Below the pieces are notes generated by a model. That model was not told the DNA's origin and made no database searches. It worked only from the letters and a program-made list of their open reading frames with translations. A program made the translations under genes and the position numbers. Shown piece by piece: positions 52,462-62,911 of a DNA stretch of 64,000 nt. Source of the DNA: CALZIK01 sp945787635 (lineage in GTDB: Bacteria; Acidobacteriota; Thermoanaerobaculia; Multivoradales; JAHEKO01). The stretch covers positions 1 to 64,000 of the forward strand of contig CAMYNM010000014.1 of the NCBI GenBank assembly GCA_947259725.1, in the 5' to 3' direction. Each line of letters opens with the position of its first letter. Position 1 is the first letter of the stretch.

Positions 52462-55073
52462 TCGCCTCGCAACGCCTCCGCGGGGGACGTTCGCGACATC
52501 TTGTACGCGGGGAAAAGGCCGGCCAGAAGCGCCGCCCCGATCGATAATGCGAGCGCCGCGACCAGCGGCTGCGCTGAGATGGTCATCTCCAGCGACCAAC
52601 CGAAGGAGCGTCGATTGATGACGTGGATCATGATCGCGGACATCACCAGGCCGACCGGGATCGCGAGCAAACCGGCGACCAGTCCGATCAGGCCCGTCTG
52701 GGTGGTGACCAGGGTCCACACCTCTCGCGGCGTGAGCCCCAGGGCCCTCAAGACCCCTAGCTCGCGGCCGCGCTCCAGCTGAAGGGCGGTGAGCGCCGCC
52801 AGCACCCCGACGAACGCCACCAGGACCGCCAGGAGGCGAAGCACGCCGGTGACCACGAAGGTCCGGTCGAACACTCGAAGTGACTGTTCGCGCAAGAGTC
52901 CGTTGCTTCGGATGACGAGCTCGCCGCCCAGGGCCGCTTCGGCGGCGGATTTTACCCGCTCGAGCTCGGCGTCGCTCGGAGCCGAGTCCACCGCGATGTC
53001 TTGCGACGTTTCGCGCAGGTAGAGCGCCGCGGCGGTGATTCCGCGGTCGCTCCAAAGCTCTCGATACATCTTCTGGGTCAGCAGGACGGTGCCTTCCTCG
53101 GTCGCGTAGTCGTAGAAGATCCCCGCCACCCGGAAACTCCGGACGCCGGAGGGTGTCTCCAGGCTGAGCGATTCGCCGAGATCCAGCCGGTGCCGGAAGG
53201 CAAAGGGCTCGGAGATCAGCACGCTGTCACCGCGCTCGTAGGCCGGCCAGGCTTGCGCCGGATCACCGTCTTTCAATCGAAACGCCGTGTGGCCGATCTC
53301 GACGAGATCGTGGGCCAGAAGCTGCACCGGACCGACGCTCGAGTTCACCCGCACGCTTCGAACGGTGGTGACGCGGTCGACGCCCTTGAGACCTCGCAGG
53401 ACCGCGACGTCGGCGTCGTCGAGTGCGGCCGGGGTCGCCGAGAAGCGGTCCACCAGCGCCTGGGGGGAGGTGACGTAGAGGTCCGCGGGGAGCGAGTTTG
53501 AGAGCCAGCGATCGACCGTGCCGCGAAAGCTCTGGATCATCACGTCGACGCCGACCGTCACCGCGACCGCCATCATCAGCGCCGCGATGGCGACGCCGGT
53601 GCGGCTGAGCGCGGCGACGACGCTTCGAGCCGAGAATCTACCGAGAGTGCCGAAGAGACCGCCCGCGACCGGCGTCAGGACGCCCATCAGGAGCAGGGTC
53701 GTCGCGGGGGTCAGACAGGCCAGGCCCAGAAGCACCAGGAAAAGCCCCATGAAGCTCGACACCAGATCGGTGAGTGGCAAGAGCAGGCAGGCGCTTCCCG
53801 CGGCGGCGAGAGCGAGGCCGATCGCCGTGACCAGCGGCACAGCCCTATGCAGCCGACCTTCGAGCTCGGCGCGGTCGAGAGCCGAGCGCGGCTCGGTGCG
53901 AAGCGCTTCCGCGGCCGGCCCAAAGGCCGCGACGAGTGCCGCGCCGATGCCCAGGATCACGCCCGCCGCCAGCACCGACAAAGGCACGCTGACGACGCTG
54001 ACAGTCACCGTGAAGTACAGATCGTTGACGGTTTGAGCGACGCGGTCCACCAGGATCCTGGCCAGGGCGCTTCCGATCGGGACTCCCAGGGCCGAGCCGA
54101 GCGCGCCGACGATCGCCGCTTCGACCAGCACGATTGCGAACAGCTCTCTCGAGGTCGCCCCGAGCGCCCTCAGGATTCCCAGCGTGGGCCGCCGCTGAAC
54201 GACGGCGAAGGTCATCGTGTTGTAGATCAGGAAGGCGCCGCAAAGGAGCGCGAGCAGGCTCAGAGCTCGCAGATTGAGCCGAAAGGCTCGGGTCATCTGC
54301 TCCGCGGCGGCGGAGCGTTGTTCAGGCCTTACGATGCTGACGCCGGGCGGCAGCGCGTCACGAATCGGGCGCAGCGCCGTTTCCGGCTCGTCTCGCAGAT
54401 CCGGCGGCACCACCAGATCGATCCGCGAAATGCCGGCACCGAGCCCGAAAAGCGCTTGCGCGGTTCCAATGTCGGTGACCAGAAGATCGGCCGAGGCCTG
54501 TCGCTCGAAGTCGTTCTGGGGCTCGAACAGACCCACCACCTCGAGCTGGTGCGGGTGGCCGGCGACGACCACTCGAAGGAAGTCGCCCGGCTCGACGGAC
54601 AGCTCGCGAGCGGACGGACCCGACAGCGAGATGCCCGACCGGGTCATCAGGCCGGCCAGGTCGATCGAGCTCGTTCGAGGGTCGAGCTGGTCCCGAAACG
54701 AGCTTTCCGCAAAGAGGTCCACGCCGAGCAGCCGGAACCTGCGGCGAGCCCCGGCCGGCGACGGACTGCGCGGGCCAGGCATCACGAAGACGAAGCCCTC
54801 GACGACCGGCGCCGACCAACGAATACCTAGCTCGATGCGGAGCACGCGGTAGAGATCTCCGGGCACGCCGAGGGACTCACCGACGATATGGTGAGTCGTC
54901 CGGCCGGTGACGGCTCGGGTGGAGACGTCAAAGGCTCGAAGAGCGGATCCGTTGGCGCCCTCGATGCCGACGAAAACGGCGACGCCGAGCGCGACTCCGA
55001 TCACCGAGAACGCCGCTTGGAGCGGATGCTTCCTGAAGTGGCCGGTGGCGGCCTTGATGAGAAGCCGTCTCAT
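52458..55073 (-). CDS. FtsX-type ABC transporter permease (LolC/MacB-like)
   Basis: This 871-residue permease has two copies of the FtsX core: a helix, an extracytoplasmic MacB-like domain, and three helices, twice, as in large single-chain permeases. It forms an operon with the ATPase gene (overlap of 4 bases at 55070-55073) and the lipocalin-like lipoprotein gene. Together they resemble AttE-AttF/G-AttH. Such transporters move lipoproteins or lipids from the inner membrane rather than importing. Confidence 0.88.
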   Translation of the reverse strand: MRRLLIKAATGHFRKHPLQAAFSVIGVALGVAVFVGIEGANGSALRAFDVSTRAVTGRTTHHIVGESLGVPGDLYRVLRIELGIRWSAPVVEGFVFVMPGPRSPSPAGARRRFRLLGVDLFAESSFRDQLDPRTSSIDLAGLMTRSGISLSGPSARELSVEPGDFLRVVVAGHPHQLEVVGLFEPQNDFERQASADLLVTDIGTAQALFGLGAGISRIDLVVPPDLRDEPETALRPIRDALPPGVSIVRPEQRSAAAEQMTRAFRLNLRALSLLALLCGAFLIYNTMTFAVVQRRPTLGILRALGATSRELFAIVLVEAAIVGALGSALGVPIGSALARILVDRVAQTVNDLYFTVTVSVVSVPLSVLAAGVILGIGAALVAAFGPAAEALRTEPRSALDRAELEGRLHRAVPLVTAIGLALAAAGSACLLLPLTDLVSSFMGLFLVLLGLACLTPATTLLLMGVLTPVAGGLFGTLGRFSARSVVAALSRTGVAIAALMMAVAVTVGVDVMIQSFRGTVDRWLSNSLPADLYVTSPQALVDRFSATPAALDDADVAVLRGLKGVDRVTTVRSVRVNSSVGPVQLLAHDLVEIGHTAFRLKDGDPAQAWPAYERGDSVLISEPFAFRHRLDLGESLSLETPSGVRSFRVAGIFYDYATEEGTVLLTQKMYRELWSDRGITAAALYLRETSQDIAVDSAPSDAELERVKSAAEAALGGELVIRSNGLLREQSLRVFDRTFVVTGVLRLLAVLVAFVGVLAALTALQLERGRELGVLRALGLTPREVWTLVTTQTGLIGLVAGLLAIPVGLVMSAIMIHVINRRSFGWSLEMTISAQPLVAALALSIGAALLAGLFPAYKMSRTSPAEALRGE

Positions 55074-55786
55074 TGCCTGGCGGGCGGCACGAGGTCGATG
55101 TCGGAAAGCTCGACCGGTCGACCGTGATCGAGGCGAAATACCCGGTCCGCAACGTGGGCGACTTCGCGACTGTGAGTCGCCATCACCAGAGTTTTGCCCT
55201 CCTGCCGGGTCATCGAATCAATCAGGTCCAGCACCTCGCGCCCGGTGTCGGCGTCGAGGTTGCCGGTGGGTTCGTCGGCGAGAAGCAGGTCGGGATCGTG
55301 CGCGAGCGCCCTGGCAATGGCGACACGCTGGCGCTCTCCGCCGGAGAGTCGCTCGGGAAAGCTCGCGCGGCGCGCGCCCAGACCGACTCGATCGAGCAGC
55401 TCCAGTGCGCGCTCGCGCTCTTGCTTTCCCAGCCGGCCGGACAGCTCCAGGGGCAGAAGGAGGTTCTCTTCGACGGTCAAGGTGGGCAGCAAGTTGAAGA
55501 ACTGGAAAACGAACCCGATGCGATGCCGGCGGAAAAGAGTGCGCTCGCGCTCGCTCAGCTCATGGAGGGAGACGCCGTCGACGACAACCCCGCCTTCGTC
55601 GGGCAGGTCGATTCCCGAGACCAGATTGAGCAGCGTCGTCTTGCCGGAGCCGCTGCGTCCGAGGAGAACCACCAACTCTCCCGGGTCGATCGCCAGAGTC
55701 GCGCGGTCGAGGACGACGTGAGTCCGGTCCCCCTCCTGGTACGACTTCGAGAGCTCGAGGAGCTCGATGAACGGATCGCCGCGCAC
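55070..55786 (-). CDS. ABC transporter ATP-binding protein (LolD/MacB type)
   Basis: This 238-residue ATPase has Walker A GRSGSGKTT (about residue 43), the Q-loop in FVFQFFNLLP, signature LSGGERQRVAIARAL (about residue 147) and Walker B LLLADEPTGNLD. This is the canonical LolD/MacB subclass that pairs with FtsX-type permeases. It overlaps the permease start by 4 bases. It lies 5 bases after the end of an unrelated kinase gene transcribed in the same direction. Confidence 0.94.
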   Translation of the reverse strand: MRGDPFIELLELSKSYQEGDRTHVVLDRATLAIDPGELVVLLGRSGSGKTTLLNLVSGIDLPDEGGVVVDGVSLHELSERERTLFRRHRIGFVFQFFNLLPTLTVEENLLLPLELSGRLGKQERERALELLDRVGLGARRASFPERLSGGERQRVAIARALAHDPDLLLADEPTGNLDADTGREVLDLIDSMTRQEGKTLVMATHSREVAHVADRVFRLDHGRPVELSDIDLVPPARQ

Positions 55787-55791
55787 TCTAC

Positions 55792-57138
55792 TTAATGGAC
55801 TTCGTAGGCGCTGCCGCCTAAGAACTCCCGGAGCAGCGAGGTCGGCGGAACGATCGAGTCGTCCGCCACGCCCTCGATCGTCGCCAGGAGGTCGTGGATT
55901 CGCTTGGCCCGCAGATAGCCGTCGAGGCGGCGCTCGTCGCCCCGCCAGGCGGACAGGAAGTCGGGTAGGTGCTCGAACAGGCGGTGCTTCAGAAACGGCA
56001 ACTCGTAAGGCAGCGCGCTGTTGACCTTGAAATCGGCTGTGGCATGGTGCGGGATGATGTGCTTGAGCTCGCTACGCCGGACGTAGTGCCAGTGCAGGAT
56101 GGTCTTTTCCGGCGGGTAGGCTCGAAACTGGCTGTCGCGGAGCATGCGACGGAGCAGACGGATATCGGTCCAGCGGATGTACTCACCGTTGGTGTCCTTG
56201 AACTGGCTGACGGTCTCGATGTAGATCTTGCACTTGCGCTCCGCTCGAACGCTTTCGGTCAGGCCGCTGTATAGACCGTGGAGGTTGTCGAGGAGGACCA
56301 GGCTCCCGGGCTCGGGCTCGAATCGGGTGGTGTCGCCGGTGCGCTTTCCCGTTCTGAAGTCGTAGGTGGGCATGTCGACCGGCCGCCCGGCGTCTACCTC
56401 GGCGAGATGCCGGTTGATCAGACCCAGGTCGAGCGCTTCCGGAGTCTCGAAGTCGTAGTCGCCGAACTCGTCTTTTGGATGGAGCTCGAGATCGAAGAAG
56501 TAGTTGTCGAGCGACATCGGTATGACATGGAGGCCATGGGCCTCGAGGTGCTCCCTGAGCTTCATGGTCGTGGTGGTCTTGCCGGACGAGCTGGGCCCGG
56601 CGACGATCACGAAACGCAACTCGGATCGTCGCTCGAGGATCGCGTTGGCCGCGCCCTCGATCATGGCATCGTAGGTTCTTTCGGCTGCCTCGATCAGCGC
56701 GGCCAACCGGCCGGCGCCTACGATCTCGTTGAGACCGGCGACCGTGTGGCAGCCGTGTTCGACGTTCCAGTCGAGGGCCTGCCACATCATCTTGTACGGA
56801 ATATTGTCGATTTGAGCGGACTCCATGAGATCGCGCATCTGGGCCCGCTTACGCCGGTAGGCATTGTAGGCCTTGGCTATCTGGGCCGCCTTGGGATGGG
56901 CGCTCTTGATCAGAACGCGCTCGACGATGTCCTGAATATTCTCGACGGTGGGCGGCAGTTCGTCGGTGTAGTTGGCGCGGGCGGCTTCGACCACCTTCCG
57001 GGTGACCGTGCCGGCCAAATCCCGATCGTGGTGGCCGACGCTGGCGCCGGCCTTGTAGACGGCGACGGCGATCTTCTCCTGGTCGAACGGGACGATCGTG
57101 CCGGTGCGCTTGATGATGTTTGACGGTGAGGAAGCCAT
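55792..57138 (-). CDS. ATP-cone/uridine-kinase-like fusion protein
   Basis: This 448-residue protein has an N-terminal ATP-cone domain (about 6-95, IIKRTGTIVPFDQEKIAVAV and VENIQDIVERVLI). A uridine kinase/phosphoribulokinase-type domain follows (about 165-385), with P-loop GPSSSGKTTT and the SLDNYFFD stretch. ATP-cones normally sense nucleotide levels in ribonucleotide reductases and NrdR. The combination suggests a nucleotide-regulated uridine or related kinase. It is followed 5 bases later by the ABC ATPase gene in the same direction. Confidence 0.8.
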   Translation of the reverse strand: MASSPSNIIKRTGTIVPFDQEKIAVAVYKAGASVGHHDRDLAGTVTRKVVEAARANYTDELPPTVENIQDIVERVLIKSAHPKAAQIAKAYNAYRRKRAQMRDLMESAQIDNIPYKMMWQALDWNVEHGCHTVAGLNEIVGAGRLAALIEAAERTYDAMIEGAANAILERRSELRFVIVAGPSSSGKTTTTMKLREHLEAHGLHVIPMSLDNYFFDLELHPKDEFGDYDFETPEALDLGLINRHLAEVDAGRPVDMPTYDFRTGKRTGDTTRFEPEPGSLVLLDNLHGLYSGLTESVRAERKCKIYIETVSQFKDTNGEYIRWTDIRLLRRMLRDSQFRAYPPEKTILHWHYVRRSELKHIIPHHATADFKVNSALPYELPFLKHRLFEHLPDFLSAWRGDERRLDGYLRAKRIHDLLATIEGVADDSIVPPTSLLREFLGGSAYEVH

Positions 57139-57195
57139 TCGCAGTCCGACTCTACGCCATGAAGATAGAGGGGCGGCCGACTTCCGAGCCGGCGG

Positions 57196-57517
57196 CTAGA
57201 GTGCCTTGCGCAGAAAAACGCGCGAGTGGCCGGGTGGATAATCCTCTAGCTCGGCAAAGACGCGGTAACCATGCCGTTCGTAGAACGGACGCGCCTGATA
57301 GCTGAGCGTGTCCAGATGAGCTCGAGCGCAGCCCCGGCGCCGCGCCTTCGATCGCTCGGAGCAAGCGCGAGCCAAGGCCGTATCTCCGCAGCGGGACGGC
57401 GACCCAGAGCAGGTGGACGTGGAGCCAGTTCCAGTTGACCCTGCCGCTGACGCCGCCCGCGAGCCGGCCTTCGACATCGCGCGCTATGATCGCAAGAGGT
57501 CGAAAGCCCGGCTCATC
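57196..57517 (-). pseudogene. GNAT acetyltransferase, degraded
   Basis: The C-terminal frame (57196 to about 57330) encodes a good GNAT end (HLDTLSYQARPFYERHGY, then LEDYPPGH and a FLRKAL tail). The middle (GVSGRVNWNWLHVHLLWV and RRYGLGSRLLRAIEG, with the acetyl-CoA loop) is in another frame, so there is a frameshift near 57330. A TAG at 57518-57520 closes the frame just upstream and no intact N-terminus is present. It is probably a decayed gene, or two sequencing errors. Confidence 0.65.
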
Positions 57518-57596
57518 CTAGTCACTCCTAATCACCCCGAATCTACCGAACCGGCCCGGACTCGGCGAGGGCGCTCTGCGCTGGTAGCCTTCGCTC

Positions 57597-58571
57597 GTGC
57601 GCTTGAGATGCCTCTCGGCAGCCGACATCGCGGTGGCGCTTCCCATGCGCGCCGCGATCGAGGCCATGAAGCTGGCCTATCTGGCGCTGGCCGAGGGCCG
57701 GGCCGTCGCGCCACAGCGGCAGGTGATTCCGATGGGTTTCGACGCGGTGACCCTCCTGATGGGCGGCTGCGTTCCCGGCGCGGGACTGGCGGCCAAGATC
57801 GTTTCCGTCGTCCCCGGGAATGCCGAGCGCGGCCGGCCGGTGATCAGCGGGCTGGTCGTGGCGCTCGACGAGATCACCGGCGAGCCCGTCGCGATTCTCG
57901 ACGGAACCTTCCTGACCTCGTGGCGAACCGGCGCGGCCGCGGGCGCCGCGACCGATCTTCTGGCCCGCAAGGACGCGCGTCAAGCGGCTCTTCTCGGCTG
58001 TGGAGCCCAGGCACCCGCCCAGCTCTTGGCACTCGACACCACGCGCGAGCTCGAGGTCGTGCGGCTCTTCAACCGGACGCGAGCGCGCGCCGAGGCTCTG
58101 GCCGAGACGATGGCAGCCAAGGTGCGAGCCAGTCTCGAGGTGGCCGATACGGTCGGGGAGGCCGTGCGGTCGGCCGACATCGTCACCTGCGTGACTAGCT
58201 CGACCGAACCGCTTTTCCCCGGCGGCCTGCTCTCTCCCGGCGCGCATCTCAACGCCATGGGCAGCTTCACCCTCGGGATGCGCGAGCTCGACGAGGTGGT
58301 GGTGGGGCGCTCTCGCGTCTTCATCGACTCACTGGAAGCCGCGCTGGCCGAGGCCGGCGAGCTGGTCGCGGCGGAGCGGGCGGGAGCCACCAGCCGAGCC
58401 GACTGGATCGAAATCGGGCGAGTGGTGGCCGGGACGGCCGAGGGGCGGCGGTCCCCGGACGAGATCACGCTGTTCAAGTCAGTCGGTCAGGCCGCGCAGG
58501 ACGTCCTGGCGGCGAGTCGAGTCGTCGAAGGAGCGCAGCCGGCCGGGCTGGGAGTGGTTGTTGAGCTCTAG
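57597..58571 (+). CDS. Ornithine cyclodeaminase-family 1-pyrroline-2-carboxylate reductase
   Basis: This 324-residue protein belongs to the ornithine cyclodeaminase/mu-crystallin family, with SWRTGAAAGAATDLLARKDA (about 104-123) and the NAD(P)-binding LLGCGAQAPAQL (about 127-138). Its neighbour is a T3LHyp dehydratase-type enzyme. In that pathway members of this family reduce 1-pyrroline-2-carboxylate to L-proline rather than cyclising ornithine. The two genes overlap (58558-58571), supporting that role. A GTG start is used. Confidence 0.85.
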   Translation: MRLRCLSAADIAVALPMRAAIEAMKLAYLALAEGRAVAPQRQVIPMGFDAVTLLMGGCVPGAGLAAKIVSVVPGNAERGRPVISGLVVALDEITGEPVAILDGTFLTSWRTGAAAGAATDLLARKDARQAALLGCGAQAPAQLLALDTTRELEVVRLFNRTRARAEALAETMAAKVRASLEVADTVGEAVRSADIVTCVTSSTEPLFPGGLLSPGAHLNAMGSFTLGMRELDEVVVGRSRVFIDSLEAALAEAGELVAAERAGATSRADWIEIGRVVAGTAEGRRSPDEITLFKSVGQAAQDVLAASRVVEGAQPAGLGVVVEL

Positions 58572-59592
58572 GCGGCAGGCTCCCTCGGTGCCGGAAGGTT
58601 GGCTTCGTCTGACGACTCTCGATGCCCATGCGGCCGGGGAGCCGCTCCGGATCGTCACCGGCGGCCTTCCCGAGATCCCCGGTGCCACCATGCTGGAGAA
58701 AAGAAGGTTTGCTCGAGATTCTCTCGACCATCTCCGGCGGCTCCTGATCTTCGAGCCTCGCGGACACGCCGACATGTACGCCTGCTATTTGACCGATCCG
58801 GTCACTGCGGACGCCGATGCCGGCGTTTTGTTTCTCCACAACGAGGGCTACAGCACGATGTGCGGACATGCGATCATCGCGCTCACCAAGGTGGGCTTGG
58901 AGGCGGGTTGGTTCGAGGGGCCGGTGGTCCGACTGGACACCCCGGCGGGTAGGGTCGAGGCGCAAGCCCACCTCGTGGGCGGTCGTGTCGAGTCCGTCTC
59001 GTTCGTGAACGTCCCGTCCTTTGTTTCGGCCCTCGATCTCGAGGTCGATGTGCCGACCTTGGGAACGATTCGGTGCGACGTCGCCTACGGTGGCGCCTTC
59101 TATGCCTACGTGGAGGCCGCCGCCGTCGGTCTGGCCGTCGAGCCCGACAGCTACCGCAGAATCATCGATATCGCGATGAGAATCAAGCACGCGGTCATGT
59201 CGAGCTACGATGTTCGTCACCCGTCGGGGGCTTCCGATCTCGAATTCCTCTACGGCACGATTCTGGTCGACTCTCGAAAGCCAGGTGGAGCCGTTCACAG
59301 CCGCAATGTCTGCGTGTTCGCCGACGGCGAAGTGGATCGGTCGCCCACGGGCACCGGCGTGAGCGGTCGAGCTGCGATTCTCCACGCCCGGGGAGCGCTC
59401 CCAGCAGAAAAGCGCATCACGATCGAGAGCCTCGTCGGGACCCGTTTCGATGTGCGCGTGGTGGGAACGACGACCGTCGGAACCGTTCCCGCGGTGGTGC
59501 CCGAGGTGACCGGCTCAGGCCACCTCACCGGACGTCACGAGTTCGTCCTCGACCCCGACGATCCGCTGGCCGGCGGCGTTCTCCTGCGGTAG
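58558..59592 (+). CDS. Trans-3-hydroxy-L-proline dehydratase (proline racemase family)
   Basis: This 344-residue protein is of the proline racemase family. The first site is Cys102 in MCGHAI. The second catalytic residue is Thr264 in SPTGTG, where racemases have cysteine. Cys plus Thr marks trans-3-hydroxy-L-proline dehydratases, which form 1-pyrroline-2-carboxylate. The adjacent reductase gene would then give L-proline. TTG codons at 58558 and 58561 follow GGAG and both are possible starts; GTG at 58588 is a shorter alternative. Confidence 0.88.
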   Translation: MLSSRRQAPSVPEGWLRLTTLDAHAAGEPLRIVTGGLPEIPGATMLEKRRFARDSLDHLRRLLIFEPRGHADMYACYLTDPVTADADAGVLFLHNEGYSTMCGHAIIALTKVGLEAGWFEGPVVRLDTPAGRVEAQAHLVGGRVESVSFVNVPSFVSALDLEVDVPTLGTIRCDVAYGGAFYAYVEAAAVGLAVEPDSYRRIIDIAMRIKHAVMSSYDVRHPSGASDLEFLYGTILVDSRKPGGAVHSRNVCVFADGEVDRSPTGTGVSGRAAILHARGALPAEKRITIESLVGTRFDVRVVGTTTVGTVPAVVPEVTGSGHLTGRHEFVLDPDDPLAGGVLLR

Positions 59593-59605
59593 TTCTGGTG
59601 TCCCG

Positions 59606-59788
59606 CTAGTCGTCGAGCCGGTCGACCTCGACCCGTGTGCCGCCTGCTTCCCGCCGGACTCGCATTCGCCAGGGATTGCAGCAGACTTCGCAGTCCTGAA
59701 CCATCTCGCCGCTGACGTCGGCTTCGACGAAGACCTCGACCGGCTCGCCGCAGTATGGGCAGCTCACGGCGACTCCGTCTTCACTCAT
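59606..59788 (-). CDS. CPXCG-motif cysteine-rich small protein
   Basis: This 60-residue protein has CPYCGE near the N-terminus and DCEVCCNPW about 21 residues later, forming a likely zinc ribbon. It belongs to the CPXCG-motif family of unknown function. ATG at 59788 overlaps the M16 peptidase stop by 4 bases (ATGA), so it is the last gene of that operon. Confidence 0.85.
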   Translation of the reverse strand: MSEDGVAVSCPYCGEPVEVFVEADVSGEMVQDCEVCCNPWRMRVRREAGGTRVEVDRLDD

Positions 59789-61407
59789 TGACTCGCGCCC
59801 TGGAACATCCTTTCGATGGGGACGATCGAGATCGAGTCCGGGTGGACCTTGATCTTTTCGATCGTCTTGTCGGCGTTGATGACTTCCTCCTCGGGAGGGG
59901 CGTTGTACTTCATCGGGCTGGGCTCGTCCCCCGTCAAGTAGGCCTTCACGGTGTCGGCATTCGCCGTGACCACGACGACCTGCAGGTTCTCGCTCTGGAG
60001 ATGCCTACGGACGGCCGCATTGACCTGGTCGAGGGTCAGCGCCTTGAGCCGGGCGTCGATCTCGTCGATGTAGGAAGGCATCTCGTAGAAGCTGCTGTCC
60101 ATGAGAAAGCCGAGACGATTGGCTGGACTCTGAGCCCACAACTTCGAATAGTTGACGACGAAGTCCCGGGCGAGCTCGAACTCCTCCTGAGTCATTCCTT
60201 TTTCGATCAGGCGATCCACTTCATAGAGCGCGTTGCGCAGCGCGAAGTGAGCCGTTTCGGGGACTACCGGGCGCACCCACACCGAAAAGTACTGTTGGCG
60301 ACGAGGGACGGTGGGAGTCGGATTGCTCGTGAAGGGCGGCAGGTGCCAGTGCTCGATGTAGGAGTAGTCGCCGTAGTTGAGACCGCGCTTGCCCCGCAGC
60401 TGCTTCATCAAACGCCCATGAAAGGTGCGGTGCTCGCCCAGGAAGCTGTTGGCGACCATCAGGGGGTAGTAATCCGGGCTGCTGCGGTTGATTCCGAGCG
60501 CATAGCCGAAGTGGATCCCGACCGAGTCGGTGGGCTTCTCGATCAGTGTGAAGTCTCTTCCCTCGACCTTGGCGGCTGCCGGCAGGTCGAAACTGACGCG
60601 GCCGTCTCGTGCGCCGCCTTGCGGCAGTTCGGCGAGCCGCATGGAAAGCTCCGCGACCAACCCCTCCGGATATCCACCGGCCAGGCCGAGCATCAGGTTG
60701 GAGCGATAGTAGTGCTTCTTGTAGAAAGTTCTGACGTCGTCGAGTGTGATCGCGGCAAGACCCTCGATGGTGCCCTCGGGAGCATGGCCATACGGATGCC
60801 CGGCGAAGATCACCTGTTGTAGCGCCTCGAGTCCCAGCAACTCGTCGTTGGACGCGCGCAGGGTGTTGGACAAATACGCTTCGAGCTGCGCCTTGTGCCT
60901 CTTGAAATCCTCCTCGCGGAACCCGGGCTCGAGAATGCCCTCGAGGAGCAGATTCAAGTACTCCAAAAGAGTCTCGCGATGGACATCGCCGCCGATCACC
61001 GTCACCTCGCGATCGGTGGTCACATCGATCGAAGCCGCCATGGGGTAGAGCTTGTCGATGACCTCGGCGTAGCTGTGCTTGACGGTTCCGGACTGGGCGA
61101 GCATCAAGCCGGTCAGGGCGGCGAGCCCTTCCTTGCCCTTCGGGTCGTGCATCGAGCCGGCCTTGAAAAGCAGCTTGATCGAGATGAGTGGCGAGCTTGC
61201 GCTGCGCAGGGTCACCACCTTGGCGAGAGCGGTCGCGGAGTCGCCGGCCGTTGCCTGCGAGGTCTCCCCGGCTACTCTGGAGCCCGGGTCGTCGTGGTCG
61301 GGACGCGAAACGCTTTCGGAGCTCTGGGCGCGGGCAAAAGCGGGAACCGAAAGGGTCGAAACAGCCAGGGCGATGAGAGCCAGTGCGGTAATCGTTGTCT
61401 TGCACAT
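59785..61407 (-). CDS. M16-family peptidase-like subunit (no zinc motif)
   Basis: This 540-residue protein has a signal peptide (about 1-25) and the M16 fold: an N-terminal domain beginning near residue 65 (VVTLRSASSPLISIKLLF) and a C-terminal half ending near 500. It has no HxxEH zinc motif, so it is the non-catalytic partner, as in the alpha subunit of mitochondrial-type processing peptidases and in PqqF-like pairs. The catalytic partner is the next gene upstream (13 bases apart). It should act in the periplasm. Confidence 0.88.
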   Translation of the reverse strand: MCKTTITALALIALAVSTLSVPAFARAQSSESVSRPDHDDPGSRVAGETSQATAGDSATALAKVVTLRSASSPLISIKLLFKAGSMHDPKGKEGLAALTGLMLAQSGTVKHSYAEVIDKLYPMAASIDVTTDREVTVIGGDVHRETLLEYLNLLLEGILEPGFREEDFKRHKAQLEAYLSNTLRASNDELLGLEALQQVIFAGHPYGHAPEGTIEGLAAITLDDVRTFYKKHYYRSNLMLGLAGGYPEGLVAELSMRLAELPQGGARDGRVSFDLPAAAKVEGRDFTLIEKPTDSVGIHFGYALGINRSSPDYYPLMVANSFLGEHRTFHGRLMKQLRGKRGLNYGDYSYIEHWHLPPFTSNPTPTVPRRQQYFSVWVRPVVPETAHFALRNALYEVDRLIEKGMTQEEFELARDFVVNYSKLWAQSPANRLGFLMDSSFYEMPSYIDEIDARLKALTLDQVNAAVRRHLQSENLQVVVVTANADTVKAYLTGDEPSPMKYNAPPEEEVINADKTIEKIKVHPDSISIVPIERMFQGASQ

Positions 61408-61419
61408 GTCGTGTTTCTC

Positions 61420-62787
<1,368 letters not shown>

Positions 62788-62911
62788 TTCATCCTCCTCG
62801 TACTGGGTTCGGGTGAGACTGGGGGAGAGGCTCGAAAGGTGGCCTAGCGTGTGCCCCACAGGTACGATCTATACTAGCAAGTGTTTCTAAACGCGTCCGA
62901 AAAGAGCCACT

